Positions 1 to 62,538 of a stretch of DNA of 64,000 bases are shown here, in pieces. How positions within the stretch are numbered: position 1 is the first letter of the stretch; each line of letters starts with the position of its first letter. This DNA is from Yponomeuta sedellus (Eukaryota > Arthropoda > Insecta > Lepidoptera > Yponomeutidae), in assembly GCA_934045075.1 (NCBI GenBank), contig OW203723.1:19018035-19082034 (forward strand). The letters run 5' to 3'. The position numbers and the translations under genes were made by a program. The notes beneath the pieces are model-generated. The model made no database searches. It had not been told where the DNA came from and was given only the letters and a program-made list of their open reading frames with translations.

Positions 1-50721
<50,721 letters not shown>

Positions 50722-50749
50722 GTTGAACGAAAACCTGACCAACTAAAGA

Positions 50750-52176
50750 GAAAACCGCCCTCTGGTTATAAATTGCTAATAATTCGGATTTGATACAGTT
50801 TTGCTACAGTTGTTTCATTTTCAAAGATTGACGTTGAATGATCATTTTGGTTTTTGAGTTGGATAGCAAATTTTCATTCTTTTCTGCCAGCCACCAAAAA
50901 GGTTGCATTAAATAATCTTTTTTGTGGCCAACGCTTTGTGGCATTATTTTTCACCTTGAGAAATGCAGTAGGCAAAGAGTATATATAACCGCAGTAGGTA
51001 TAGGTACCACAGAGGAGTAGTCACAGAAGTGGGATGTGGTAAACTTTGAGGGATTAACGGATTAACTATGGACTTTACTGTCATTCAATGAATTTATCGT
51101 TGTTAAGTCTTTAAGCCTATGTAATATAAGTCGGTTTTAAAACCACAAAATACTCGGCTAGGTCCATCAAGGTCTACGTTATGCCATCTGTAGGTATGTT
51201 ATGGATCTGATGTAGGTCTATTACCAACGTATCTAAAACCAACGTGACATGATTTGCTTAAAGTTGACGATTAGTCGATAGAGTATGTACTTTAAATTAA
51301 ATTGTGTAACAAATTGGGGTAAATTTCAATGTTTAGAAATTTCATAATTGTTACATTACAATTAATTCATCTATGTATCGGTCTTATTTAATTAATTCAT
51401 CTACCTATCGTATCTACGGTGGCGGTCTTATTTCTAAAAGTGACATAAAACAATAATAAATGCTTGCATTATATTTAAGTTAAATACCTTGATGATAAGC
51501 AGAGCGGGTGAGTACGCGGGTACGATATTATTATAATAATTGGGTGCCTTTCCGATTATTTCATCAGCGCACTGTCTGTAGTGGGCAAGAGTGGTGATTA
51601 AGCCCCTACTCTCTTACTCTCTGAGAGAAGGCCTGATCCCTGCAGTGGGACGTATAGGTACCTCGTATTGGCTGCTTATGTCTATGGTGTTTATAAGCGA
51701 GCTAACAGACGATTGGTTTTAGTGGGAACATTAAATTGGACATACTTTCATACAAGCCAAAAACATTACCCTCCTTTTAGTATAATTATACCCCGGTAGG
51801 TATAATTTAGTTTAAGAAAAGGCCTTGCACTTAAGTTACAAGGCGAGGCACAGACTTTTTTGTCTTCATTTGTAATTTATATGCTGTTAAATATCTCTTT
51901 AAATTGTCATTGATTAATGCATTTTGGGCGCCAGCGCAGTCGGGTAATATATTAACTACTTATAAATTACCCGATGACGATTTGGTAGACGCTTAGTTCG
52001 GACCGAATATTCATTCATTACCACGCCCACCTTAATGCTATGCAATTAGTAGCTTCTTCACTACAATTAAGCATTACAAAATTACACTTCAGTTTTACGT
52101 TATTCAAATTGAAGCAAGCAACTGCATTAACTCTACCGCCAGAAGCACGTGGATACCGAAGCAAGACTGACTCGAA
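50750..52176. other. Shared 5' intergenic region between divergent genes
   Basis: About 1.45 kb separates the two start codons. It contains an LINE tail at 51590-51690 ('gagagaaggcctgatccctg' 'cagtgggacgtata'). Promoters of both genes should lie here, but no core element stood out. Confidence 0.55.
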
Positions 52177-52648
52177 ATGGAGCAAAAAGACGACATTTAT
52201 CTGTATACAATTTGCAAGTATCTTTACTTGTGCAGTGTGCCTAACTTCTGGTCGGAAAGGCTCGACTGGCCCGACAGAGTCATCAAACTATTTGACAAGT
52301 TTTACTCACCCAACAGCGTTATTTTATGCACCTTCATAATGTCAGAGTTTTTGGCGTATCTGACGCAAAAACATCTAACCGAGAAGCAAGCCTCCGATCT
52401 TATGATGTTCTGCATATCACATACGTTGCTGTATGGGTCCTATATGGCGAGCGTAACTTTCTACCGAGAAGAAATTGAAAGTCTCGTTCACAGCCTCGCA
52501 ATCTCCTTGAAAGAAATTTTCAATGACAAGGAAGTTGAAAAGAACATGATAAGGACGTCGAAAGTTTACGGGCTTCTCTATTTCTTGTATGTGATAATGG
52601 TTTTTGCGTCGTTCGGGTTAGAAGGGATCATGCAAGCAACAACTGGTG
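52177..52648 (+). CDS. Odorant receptor exon 1
   Basis: ATG in context GAAATGG. It codes MEQKDDIYLYTICKYLYLCS to EGIMQATTGG, donor GTATGG, leaving 1 base. Contains the first predicted membrane segments. Confidence 0.88.
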
Positions 52649-55600
52649 GTATGGTACTTTTAACACTATTGCTTTGATATTTTTAGGGTTCTGTAACAAA
52701 AAAGGAAAGTGGAACTCTTACAGGAGCTTGAGAAAGTAAGAATATGAAATTAAACCCATGTACTCAGGTCTACGGTCCCTTGAAGGTGTGAAAAAATGAA
52801 CAGTTTAACAAAAAGACGTATGTTTTGACTCTCAAGGTCCCGTTCACCTACAAGTATAAATTTGGCAAGTAATATCGTCCTATACTATAAATACAGGAAA
52901 AAAATATATTAGATTTTCTGTACATTTGTGATTAAATCATTAAAAAAAACAATATTTGAAGTTCCGAAAGAACTTGGGTCCTAAACTTTAATTTGGTAGT
53001 TTAATTGATTATACTCGTATGATAAAAACTGTACAAAGTCGCTTTCTTAGCATATGAAATACAAATTAATATAAAGTAATACTAAATTAATAACTAAACT
53101 AAAATCTAATTAACATAAAGTATTAAAAATAAATACCTATAATTTTATATTTACAAATAGAATGTAAGTATAAAATTAATTACAAAGATTACAAATATAA
53201 TGTCCTAAACTCATTTATAAAATGTAAGCACCTACCTGCAAATTTATACGGAACCCTTGGTGCGCGTCCGACTCACTATTATCTATGTTTCAGATGCCAC
53301 ATTCACAACGGTTATCACGGCCTGGCCAGAGACTAACGACTCTAGCACACACGCTGGCTTTGCCCGCGTTGTTATATTCTTCGTTTGGATCCTATTTATA
53401 CTGAGACAATCGGCCTTATACTTCCTCGTTTTAGTTCTGACGATCTGTCTTAGTTATCAATACGTGAACTTGCAGCAATATTTTTATAACTTGAATGATA
53501 TTTTCGAGACTGATTTCGAACAGTCTATTAAAGAGGCAATGTATGAGCGGTCTTTGAAAATCGGCGTTAGATTACACGCTAATACTTTGAAGTGAGTATA
53601 AATAGAGGTTAAAGTACTTAAAGGACATAAAATATTTATTTACTTGCATTCAAGTGAGCTAGAGAGTGGAAGGGTAAACTTATCATAAGTATTTAACTAT
53701 TTAAATACAAAAAAAACCACCGAAAGGCGCGTCTTATAATTTTATTTCGATGATTTTCTTTTGTGTATCGTAAGGAATATTCGTGTGAGCATCCAAGGCC
53801 ATTTTACATTTCTCTACTTTTATACTTATCGGCTCTACAAAAAATATACTTACCTAGTTGCTATCATGCATATACAATGTCCACAGCATTTTTTTTATTA
53901 TTCTGTAAGTCGATTAACTTGTTTAGAATACAAATTTTCACTAAAAATTATAATTTAATGAAATGCGAATATCATAACCATTATGTACCAATAATGTCAA
54001 TCATTAAAGATTAATAAATAATTTATAGTTTCTTGCTTCTTGTATCGAGTTCGAAATTATTGGTAGATTACTTTTGGCAGTGACTTCGAAAATATTGGTA
54101 GAGATAAATATTGGTAGAGTATAACGTTAACACTATAACAAACATACAGGTAAACCGTCATATCCACGATTTAGAAATTCAAAAGTTAATATATCCTTTA
54201 TGAGGCACTGCATAAGGATCTACAACAAGGTTTTTCATGATATATTAGAGTTACCTCGTGTGCAAAAAAGCTTACTGTATCCTCCAGGATTATTTAGAAG
54301 ACTTAAATATCTGTTATTGAACAATAGATTAATATCAAATGGTATTTAGAGGACTATATTGTGTCTAGTGTTTAAGTAATTGGTTTTGTGGAAGCTTATT
54401 ATAACATCATTTCAGAAGTAACGTTTTCCCCTAATATTAATAAATGCATACATACTTGATACATACATTCACGAGTAAAACTTTTTAATTTGAAAACTAA
54501 CAGCGTTTTCAACTTAAAAATGAATACTCGTGAATGTATTTATATGAATATACATACATTCACGGGTAATCATTTTTCATTTGAATAGCTTGTTCAAATT
54601 AAAAATTGTTAATCGTGAATGTACCTATATAGTAAGTATTTATTAATATTAACTATTTTTTTTGAAAAGAATAAATGTCGAGTGTCTTTGTTAGATTCTT
54701 CACCACATAAATCCGTTAATTATGAAACTAACAACTTTGTCCTTATAATGAACAAAAATATTAGATTTGGGTTTCTTATAGTAGGTACCTACCTATCCAT
54801 ATGCTGTGAAAATTACAGCTGGTATTATAGTTCAATACATAAAGCCAAATTTTTAGCCTCTAAATAGGTTTTTAAATAAAGCCATATGTAGGTCAGACAG
54901 ACCGCAGTAGGCAAGCTCTACTAATATGATAGTGTAGTTATTTAATTGACGTGAGGACATTTTAAATGACGAAGCAATTTAATTCGCAGGTGCACAAAAG
55001 ATGCTCAAAAGGCGTTTCAAATCTTGTACAGCAGCCAAATTGTTTTGAGTATCGTCGTTTTGACGCTACAAATGATTCAAATTACGGTAGGTTACATTGT
55101 TTTTCGGTCAAGTATATTTTGTAACACTTTTTATACGCCTTAGGGCCGTAATAGAGATCGCAATAGAGTCTCTAGTCTCTGTCTCTGTAGACGCATTCCT
55201 TCGGTTTTCCGAAGCTTTGGTCGCTCATTTACATAGGTAAATATATAAGACCGAAGATATTTCAACTTGATACCCGAGATGCTATCACAGACTAAATCAT
55301 TATCATCATCATCAATAGGAGATACTAGATGCGATGTTTGATCATGTAGGATAATTTGATTGATATCAACCCTTGTATATCCCCACTGCTGAGGCACGGG
55401 TCTCTTCTTACATCGCAGAAAGGTTAGGCCATACTCCACTACGGGGGCCAAGTCCGGGTTGGTGGATTGAGACAGTGGCTGGTCATACCGTCAGAAGTTA
55501 TCAAGCGCGCCCATAAGGCTTCCTACATGGCTTAACGTCTGCCATTTCATGACAGCCGGCACCAACAGCTTAAAGTGCCTTGCGAAGCGCGTAAGCGCTC

Positions 55601-58600
55601 GGATAAATGCCACTAGCGGTAGTCACTCGACGGTCACCCATGCTGCACCTGACCGCGCCTGTTGTTGCTTAACTCAAGTGATTAATTCCAATCACTCGGG
55701 CCACGAGCGCATTTATTTGATCCCTTTGGTACAAAGTAGTGGGTACATCTGGGGCCTTTTTAGTTGAACTACTGTTCATGGTACATTATGAAAATTCGAT
55801 GCACATAGCGCATTTAACGCTTCCGTTAATCTATGGTTTGATCGACTTAGCAAAGTGCATCGGATTTTCATTTCAAACAATGAATTGTAGTTTTAAGACA
55901 CAAAATGTTTATATGCTCCAGCAATAACAACAATTATTTCAAACAGTGAAGCCAAGTTATTGGAATCAATCACTTGGGTTAAGCAATAACAGGCTCATTC
56001 AGGTGCTGGATGGGTGACCATCCCGTGACTGTCGCTAGCGGCATTTTTTCCGAGCGCTTTCCTTATCGCTATGCACGCTAAACTCGTCGGTGACTGCTGT
56101 CATGTAATGGCAGTCGTTCAGCCATGTCAGAGGCCTTATGGGCGGATTGATAACTTCTGCCAGTAAGGCCGCCACCACCACCCCGGATTTGGCTCTCTTG
56201 GTGGAGTACGGCCTCGGTAACCTCCCTGCGATGCAGGAAGAGACCTGTACCTCAGAAGTGGGAACATACATATCAGTAATATATATCATTGCTAAAACTT
56301 GAACTTTCTTAACTTTGCTAAAACCTTTGAAAGCATTTAAAAAAACGTGAAATTGATATATCAGTTCATCCTGAAAATATATATATCTCTACGGTATCAT
56401 ATTTAATTAAAATTTTTGCTTCACTGTAGTTTTTGGAACAGCCTATGTACGTGATAACGAGTTTAAGATTAGTACATAAATAGCATGCTATAGATATATT
56501 ACTGTCTACCTAACTCCATTAAAAACGGCAATCAATTACACTACATTGCAGGCTTCAGATCGTTCATTTTCTAAAACCCTGACCACTCTGAGCATCGGTG
56601 TTTCCGTGCTGTTTATAACAGGCATGTTCATGTGGAACGCCGGTGATATAACCGTCGAGGTAAGCAAGATGCATCTGGAATGCCAGTTTTGGGGCAAGCA
56701 AGTGGGGTCCGGAACGACGTTGATATAATCTTCGAGGTAAGCGAGGTCTGGATTATCCGTGATATAACTATGAGGTAGGGATTTGGGCTTCAAGTCTGTA
56801 AGTTACAAAAATTCATCGAGTATTGGCGTGACTAGAATTAAGCCAATGAATCCCTTTGTACAAATGGTGATCTTCTCTTATACTCTGGTTATGGACTGGC
56901 TTGAACATGATCGTGCATCGATTGGTCGTTAAGCGCTGCGCTCGACGTGTGAAACTGGCACGCGTTTCATGAAACTACAATAAATTCATAGTTTATTGTA
57001 GTATTATGAACATTCCATGTGCATTGCGTAGCTAAGACTTTCTACTTGTTAATCTATGCATTGAATTGTCCTAGTAAACAAAAAATTGTAATTTTACGAA
57101 ATAAAGAGTCCTCTTCAATCGACATCGAGCGTTGTTGTTGAGCATAGTTTTTATGTGCTACGCAATTCGTAGCGGTCCGTAGCTTCTACGGCGTAGCCTA
57201 ACTTAAAGTTTGCATTGCATGAAGTACCTACCTAATACAAAAAAATATTCGTTAATTCTCGCCAGATATCGACCATTAATAAACGACAAATAGCTTGAAC
57301 AAGGATTTGCACGAAAAATAACTTGAACAAGGATTTTAAGGTCGCGTGGACGTATTTCGGGTCTCATTGGCGGGGGATGCCAGATGTGATATAGAATTCT
57401 TAATACACATGTAATTAAAAAAAATGTACTTGTCCATCGCAAACTCATGCCGATTGTGGGGATTTTTGTTTCAGTTACAGTTTTTTAGATACTCAGAACT
57501 CCTTACGATGTTGTCCTTCACCGTTCTCGAGTGGGTATTGCTACTGCAACTTCACAAATGTACATAACTTAGAAAACCAAGTCATTGGAACATGCCGGGA
57601 TTCGGACCTACGACCTTCCGAATGTGAGGCTGGCGTTATACCATTGCGCCACCGCTCTTAAACATTATCTACATTATACTATTTTTATTTTTAATGCACT
57701 AAACCCGTGCTAAGGTTTTTAGCCTCTAAATAGGTTTTTAAAATTGTCCTTAGCACGGGTTAGTGCATTAAAAATAAAAATAGTATAATCATGTGGGTAC
57801 AGCGATATCATTCCGATGTAAAAACCTAACTGCAAAGTAGGTACTCGGGGCTGTTAGTAATGCAATCTACTTCAGCCAGATGTCGCTGCCTGTACGTAAT
57901 ACAGAGAATAGTGTAGAGGTTCGAAATTTCACTGATGCCGGTGAGTCGCCCATTAGCTCAGTTGGAAAGAGCGCTGGAACGGATAGCCAGAGGTCGCGGG
58001 GGTCGAATCCTAGCAAGGGTGGAATTTTTAGCCTCTAAATAGGTTTTAAAATTATCTACATTATTTATTTTTAATCTAATTATTTTTAAAATAGCCAAGA
58101 CCACTGCCACTAAAGCTAAATACATCACATAACACAATACGTGCTTGCTGACTTTAGATTACAACGCTACTGAATCCTTGCTTCTGATCCAGAAATAGTC
58201 ACTCTGCGATAGCGAACACTCAAAGTACATCATGTAACAGCACATACCACAAAGCAATATATTACAAAGCGCTAAATGCTGTTTGTTAGTATATTTAGGT
58301 ATATTGTTGTAATTTGATATATACAGGACAGGCTCGGCCTAGTGTGGGGACCACTGCTTAAGTATAAGTCTTTAAAAGAAACAATCGAATTGTAAATAAA
58401 TTTAATAAAATACCCTACCCTTAAGGATGCCTGTAAGATAATTTTTGGAGACAAATAATGTTCATTTCATCTGCAGGCTTCTCGTTTACCCGAGGCGATG
58501 TTTCTCTCCGGCTGGCACAACTGCCGCGGCGCCACTGGCTACCGAGTGAGAAGACTCTTAGTCATGGCTATGGCACAGGGTCAGGTTGGTACGGTAGACT

Positions 58601-61600
58601 AAGTCACGGCCATGGCATAGGGCCAGGTTGGTACGTTAAACAAATTAACGGCTCTGACACGGGGGCAGGTTGGTACTGTAGACAAGGTAACGGCTCTGGC
58701 ACGGGGCCAGGTTGGTACGGTAGACAAAGTAACGGCTCTGGCACGGGGTCAGGTTGGTGCGGTAAACAAAGTCATAGCTATTATGCGTACAGGGACCTGT
58801 ATATAGCTAGTTCCTATTACTGCTCTAATTAACGTTATACTCTGCAGTTGGAATGCTATAATTCAAATCTTAGTAAGTATATGAAACGTGATCGTCGAGC
58901 TGTAGTCTGGCTGAAGTCCACCTTCTTAACCGCCCGAGACCTAGACCAATTAATTTCAAAAATGTCAAAACAAACTACTATTTTCTGAAAGGTTATAAAA
59001 ATGTGATGCCCGGAAAAATAATTTTAAAAATCCCCCTCTCCATTCATCTAATGTCCTCATATGAGGACGCTAGGCGTCAGTTCTCGTATGAGGGCATAAA
59101 GAGTTCAAATAAAGTTATTCGAAATTTGGGTGCGAGTAGAATAAAACACTTTATAATATATTGAAATCAACATCCAAAACTTTAGTTTTCAAAAGTCTTT
59201 TATTTCCTTACAGCTATATTCACAAAAATCTGAATTTTTTTTTTCGTAAGATTAGGTACATACTTCTAATAGAAAATCGCATTGAGATCAACAAATTATC
59301 TAAACAATTCTACATTCTAGTAATTGGTTCTCAAAAACTCTTGCCCTGCCTTCTTTGCTGGAAGATCTATGTATCTTGAATTGTTTCAGTATCGGTTTAA
59401 TTTTCTTCGTCATCCGAACTAGAATTTCCACTAGAATGAGTAGGTAGAACCAGTTCATTTTCGCTGTCTGTTAAAGTTTCACCATCAGATTCATTCAGGC
59501 AATGGAAAATATCATCTTGCAAACCTAAAAACAATACCAATCTTTAGAACGAGTGTCATCTGTGAGCGCGTATAAGCATACCAAGAGTTGTGTTGAGAAC
59601 GAAAGTGATCATATGAGGACATTAAAAAGAAAGGCTACCCCACAAAGCCAAAATTGATGATTTCAATGAAATATTGGTTTCCAAATATACCTACATATTA
59701 CCTCTAACGGTTTTGTACAAAAAAACAACAAAAAAAAGTAAAATCTTATCGATTTATTTGGATAAAAAATATAAAAACTCACCGCGCGGCATGATGGCTC
59801 CTTCATCTACAGTTTTACCATCACCATGACAGAATTGCATAAACCACAAAAAATAATATTAATTCAGGTGTGGCAACATCTCGTCCGTGCCCCAAACACC
59901 GCGAAATTCAAATGTGTTTATGAGTTCGTTCATGATTTTTTCAAAGTCTATGTCATCGTGTGAGGTCTCCGGGTCTCAGGAGGTTAAGTTTATGAAAATT
60001 TTGTTTTATTTTCTTTGGGATAACAAACAGTGATAAACTATGTGTAGGTAATTACAAAATTGACAAAAGTAATAGTAAATATATCACCCACGACATTATC
60101 CTCGGCTTACTTAAATACAGTATTGCTGCTTGTGCTACGGAAAATACAAAAAGAGAACAAAGAAAGAGAAAAAAAAAATGAACTAAAATAACCAAGCTAT
60201 AACACGTCTATCTATCGTCTATCTTAGACAAAGTAATGCATGAAAACTGAATCGATAACAAATGTAATTACATGTTCTTCAGGGTACGAATAATTTTACT
60301 TTTAAAAGAATTTTTACCTTCAGAAAAAATATCCACATGGGTGAAATATGTGTTGTATGAGTCAACCAGGCGACGCAAAGGAGAGCGTACGCCTTGCGTA
60401 CTTGGCATTAGTGCGGCAAAGGCCGGTAGCAAACAGTCTGCGCACGCGCTCCTTCCGTCCCTGGGCAGTGCGAGGGACCACGTAGCATAATCTGTTGATT
60501 AAGTCTGGGCAGTCAAATTGATTATGACAGATACCGTAAAGCGTCATTAGGTACAACGAGAAGTTTGCGCCTAGAGTGTAATGAAAGAAGATTATATTGT
60601 TTTAATAATAAGAGGTATGGTAATTTAGGTCGGTGACATTTATAATGAAGGGTTTTAAGAAATTTACGTTGGACTCTCTCTATTAATTCCGAATATTTAT
60701 TATACAATGGATTCCAAACAGGTACTGCGTACCTATTCAAGTTGTGGTCTGATCAATGTTTTATAGAGATATAACACGGATGATGAGCGCCTTTTGTCCC
60801 TTGTGGCTCTTACTACGAATCCGAACATTTTGAAAGCCCTGTTTAAAATATTCTCAATATGTAGCTCCAAATGAAGTTTGGAATTTAGAAGTACGCCAAG
60901 AACTCTAAGTTGGTTTACTTTAGCTAAATTAGAGCTACAGAGATTATATATAAAATCGACAGTATTGCGCTTTTTGGTAAAGGTAATAGAGTGGCATTTA
61001 ACAGACTTAGCTGCTATTTATTTTTAGCGCAATATACAGAAAACCTGTCCAAATCGTGTTGAAAGTTGAGGCAATCATTAATGCTAGATGTTTTTATACT
61101 TTTAAGTCGTCAGCATACAAAAGAAATTTTGTATTTTTAAAACAGGAGCTAATATCGTTAAGATACAAGATAAACAAAAATAAATCTCAAAAATACCGTA
61201 CTGATCATTTGAGGTGGGAATAGTTTATCTTCAAAAAAATGTCGTTATCTCGGGTCAAATTCTAAAATTTATACAACTACCTACATAATTTAGGTAGGTA
61301 GGTACCTACCTACTTTGTTCAATATATTAGTCCATATCAGTATAAACCTACAATAATTTCTTTGTAGGTACTTAATTTAAATTTTTATAATAAAATGTTC
61401 TCTATATTTCTAAGCACGTTGCGTTGGGAAGAATAAAAATAAAACACAATTACTTATAAATAAATATTAAGGGTCTGTTTCAGAATCTGCAGATAACGTT
61501 CCGGATGAGCTATTCGCAACTAGGGCTGCCGTTTGTTCTTAATTTGACGCCATAAACGAACACACACAATATAAAAAAATATTTTAATTTAGAACAAACG

Positions 61601-62283
61601 GCAGCCCTGGTTGCGAATAGATTATCTGGAACTTTATTTGAAAATTGTGAAAAAGGGGCTTATTCTTTTGTATTTTAGCAGTCCAGTAACTATAATACTT
61701 CTTACACCACGCTGAAAAACGGTACATCTGGAAATCAGTGATGGCAAAGGTATTTTTTTATTATTAGTTAGACCTCAGAAAGTAAGACATTGTCTATGCA
61801 TGCAGTGACTAAATGAGGATAGCCAAGGACAGGGATGTGGCGTGCAGTGGTGAGCAGCAGTGAACAAGTACTTACAGGCTGATATATTGGTCGATTGACA
61901 TCGAAAGTTTTTACTATCACGTGTAAATGGCGAAAAACAAAATATTTTAATTGATTTCAGATTCCAGTCGCAATGAAAGTATTAGGAATCCTGAAGTTGT
62001 CTTACGCCTCTTATGTATCGGTAAGTGATCTGATTATATAAAAGTTTTTCATGTGTTCAAGCGAAACATGTATCTAGCAACACAGTACATATTAAAACAC
62101 ACAATTGGTAAAAATTACAATTGGTTGAAAAAAATGACCTGCCATTCGTAGGGACGTTATACAATAACGATCGTAAGGTCCTAGCAAGTGTATCTAAATT
62201 AATGTCATAGTTGGATTTTAATTACCCGCCTTTTGTTCCAGATCGTCAAAACATCTTATTCAGCCTTTTCGGTGCTTTATTAA
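52177..62283 (+). CDS. Odorant receptor (insect 7tm_6 family), 7 exons
   Basis: Joined exons 52177-52648, 53294-53591, 54990-55086, 56552-56659, 58477-58584, 61961-62020 and 62242-62283 give 394 residues with matching phases, the normal size of an insect odorant receptor. Family marks: N-terminal half with hydrophobic segments (VILCTFIMSEFLAYL; LYFLYVIMVFASFG; VVIFFVWILFILRQS; LYFLVLVLTICLSY), the DAQKAFQILYSSQIVLSIVV segment, WNAGDITVE, and the C-terminal TM7 run LKLSYASYVS/IVKTSYSAFSVLY. Such receptors are ligand-tuning subunits that form ion channels with Orco in antennal neurons. The ligand is not predictable. A 42-bp minisatellite overlaps the end of exon 5. Confidence 0.9.
52683..53275 (-). 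mobile_element. Common lepidopteran repeat, reverse copy
   Basis: Ends with 'tacggaacccttggtgcg' 'cgtccgactcac', the reverse complement of the head of the 15588-16107 element, and starts 'tttttagggttctgtaac'. Fills OR intron 1 up to about 18 bp before the exon 2 acceptor; more diverged than the 15.6-kb copy. Confidence 0.65.
53294..53591 (+). CDS. Odorant receptor exon 2
   Basis: Acceptor 'tatgtttcag', donor GTGAGT. It codes ATFTTVITAWPETNDSSTHA through two hydrophobic segments to IKEAMYERSLKIGVRLHANT; enters and leaves with 2 bases. Confidence 0.88.
54466..54626. repeat. Two adjacent fold-backs with common arms
   Basis: 54466-54538 and 54555-54624 each begin 'acattcacg[ag]gtaa' and end with its inverse 'cgtgaatgta'. 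Two related hairpin units of about 70 bp lie side by side in OR intron 2. Confidence 0.7.
54847..54882 (+). repeat. SINE tail remnant
   Basis: 'tttttagcctctaaataggt' 'ttttaaat' equals the tail of the tRNA-derived SINE family in this window; nothing else of the element remains. Confidence 0.6.
54990..55086 (+). CDS. Odorant receptor exon 3
   Basis: Acceptor 'ttaattcgcag', donor GTAGGT. It codes KCTKDAQKAFQILYSSQIVL then SIVVLTLQMIQIT; enters with 1 base, exits phase 0. Confidence 0.88.
55360..55705 (-). mobile_element. 5S rRNA-derived SINE
   Basis: Minus-strand head AGTTAAGCAAC, CAGGCGCGGTCAGGTGC, body as at 33.2 kb. In OR intron 3, facing an inverted copy 240 bp away. Confidence 0.7.
55945..56275 (+). 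mobile_element. 5S rRNA-derived SINE
   Basis: Reads 'cacttgggttaagcaata' then 'ggtgctggatgggtgacc', matching box A and the box C region of 5S rRNA in order and spacing, then the common body to 'cctgtacctcagaagtggg'. Confidence 0.72.
56552..56659 (+). CDS. Odorant receptor exon 4
   Basis: Acceptor 'ctacattgcag', donor GTAAGC; 108 nt, phase 0 to 0. It codes ASDRSFSKTLTTLSIGVSVL then FITGMFMWNAGDITVE (TM6 region). Confidence 0.88.
57585..57660 (-). mobile_element. tRNA-like SINE
   Basis: On the minus strand: 'gagcggtggcgcaatggtat' (A-box region) and GGTCCGAATCC (B box), then 'cggcatgttccaatgac'. Same family as 38485. Confidence 0.6.
57675..58052 (+). mobile_element. tRNA-derived SINE with inverted flank
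   Basis: The tRNA-like core at about 57945-58020 has TTAGCTCAGTTGG (a textbook A box) and a B-box-like GTCGAATCC, then the 'tttagcctctaaatagg' tail. Upstream 57675-57716 and 57745-57790 are inverted copies of the 'gtgcattaaaaataaaaat' segment. Confidence 0.75.
58477..58584 (+). CDS. Odorant receptor exon 5
   Basis: Acceptor 'atctgcag', donor CAG|GTTGGT. It codes ASRLPEAMFLSGWHNCRGAT then GYRVRRLLVMAMAQGQ. Phase 0 to 0. Reading on past the donor meets TAA at 58600-58602. Confidence 0.82.
58561..58770 (+). repeat. 42-bp minisatellite, 5 units, across the exon-5 donor
   Basis: Five direct 42-bp units starting 58561, 58603, 58645, 58687 and 58729. The unit consists of the last 24 nt of exon 5 and the first 18 nt of the intron, so the CAG|GTTGG donor is present five times. 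Confidence 0.93.
58930..59983. mobile_element. piggyBac-like element, non-autonomous
   Basis: TTAA flanks both ends (58926-58929, 59984-59987). The imperfect inverted termini CCGCCCGAGACC / GGTCTCCGGGTCTCAGG fit piggyBac. About 1.05 kb; it keeps an acidic N-terminal transposase-like piece on the minus strand. Confidence 0.72.
59396..59530 (-). pseudogene. Acidic N-terminal transposase relic
   Basis: Reads DDIFHCLNESDGETLTDSEN then ELVLPTHSSGNSSSDDEEN stop. Acidic N-termini are usual in piggyBac transposases. The position inside the TTAA-flanked element supports this; too short to be active. Confidence 0.45.
60520..61130 (-). pseudogene. Jockey-like LINE reverse transcriptase remnant
   Basis: The minus strand reads QLRVLGVLLNSKLHLELHIE, FKMFGFVVRATRDKR and, after a frameshift, YAVPVWNPLYNKYSELIERV then QRKFLKTLHYKC, the C-terminal reverse transcriptase region of Jockey/CR1-type LINEs. 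Broken frames; in OR intron 5. Confidence 0.72.
61465..61645. mobile_element. Fold-back MITE
   Basis: 'agggctgccgtttgttct' and 'agaacaaacggcagccct' are perfect inverses. The pairing extends outward ('gctattcgcaac' / 'gttgcgaataga', 'agataacgttcc' / 'attatctggaac'). Lies in OR intron 5. Confidence 0.82.
61961..62020 (+). CDS. Odorant receptor exon 6
   Basis: Acceptor 'ttgatttcag', donor GTAAGT; 60 nt, phase 0 to 0. It codes IPVAMKVLGILKLSYASYVS, the TM7 start typical of the family. Confidence 0.86.
62242..62283 (+). CDS. Odorant receptor exon 7, stop codon
   Basis: Acceptor 'ttttgttccag'. It codes IVKTSYSAFSVLY then TAA, the standard odorant receptor C-terminus. Confidence 0.9.
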   Translation: MVKTSYSAFSVLY

Positions 62284-62538
62284 AGAACAACGGCATTATA
62301 AAAAAAAATCGTGAGCACTACACATTCCTAACTGAATTATTGGTGAATATATTGTTGGCAGTCCTAATGAATATAATAATTCTAGAATTACTGAAAATTA
62401 CCAAAAATATAAGTAGGTAAAGTATTCTGGAATTAACTTAATAACATCAACATTCCTACAGTTCTGCCTTTTTATTCCTCTTACAATTCCTAATAGGCAA
62501 TTTAAATAATATGTGGTTACACTATTTTTTAGCAAATG

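Noticed and set aside
61680..61742. An additional odorant receptor exon (PVTIILLTP)
   Set aside because: It needs a phase that exon 5 does not supply and meets a stop at once; exon 6 at 61961 joins exon 5 cleanly and gives the standard C-terminus.
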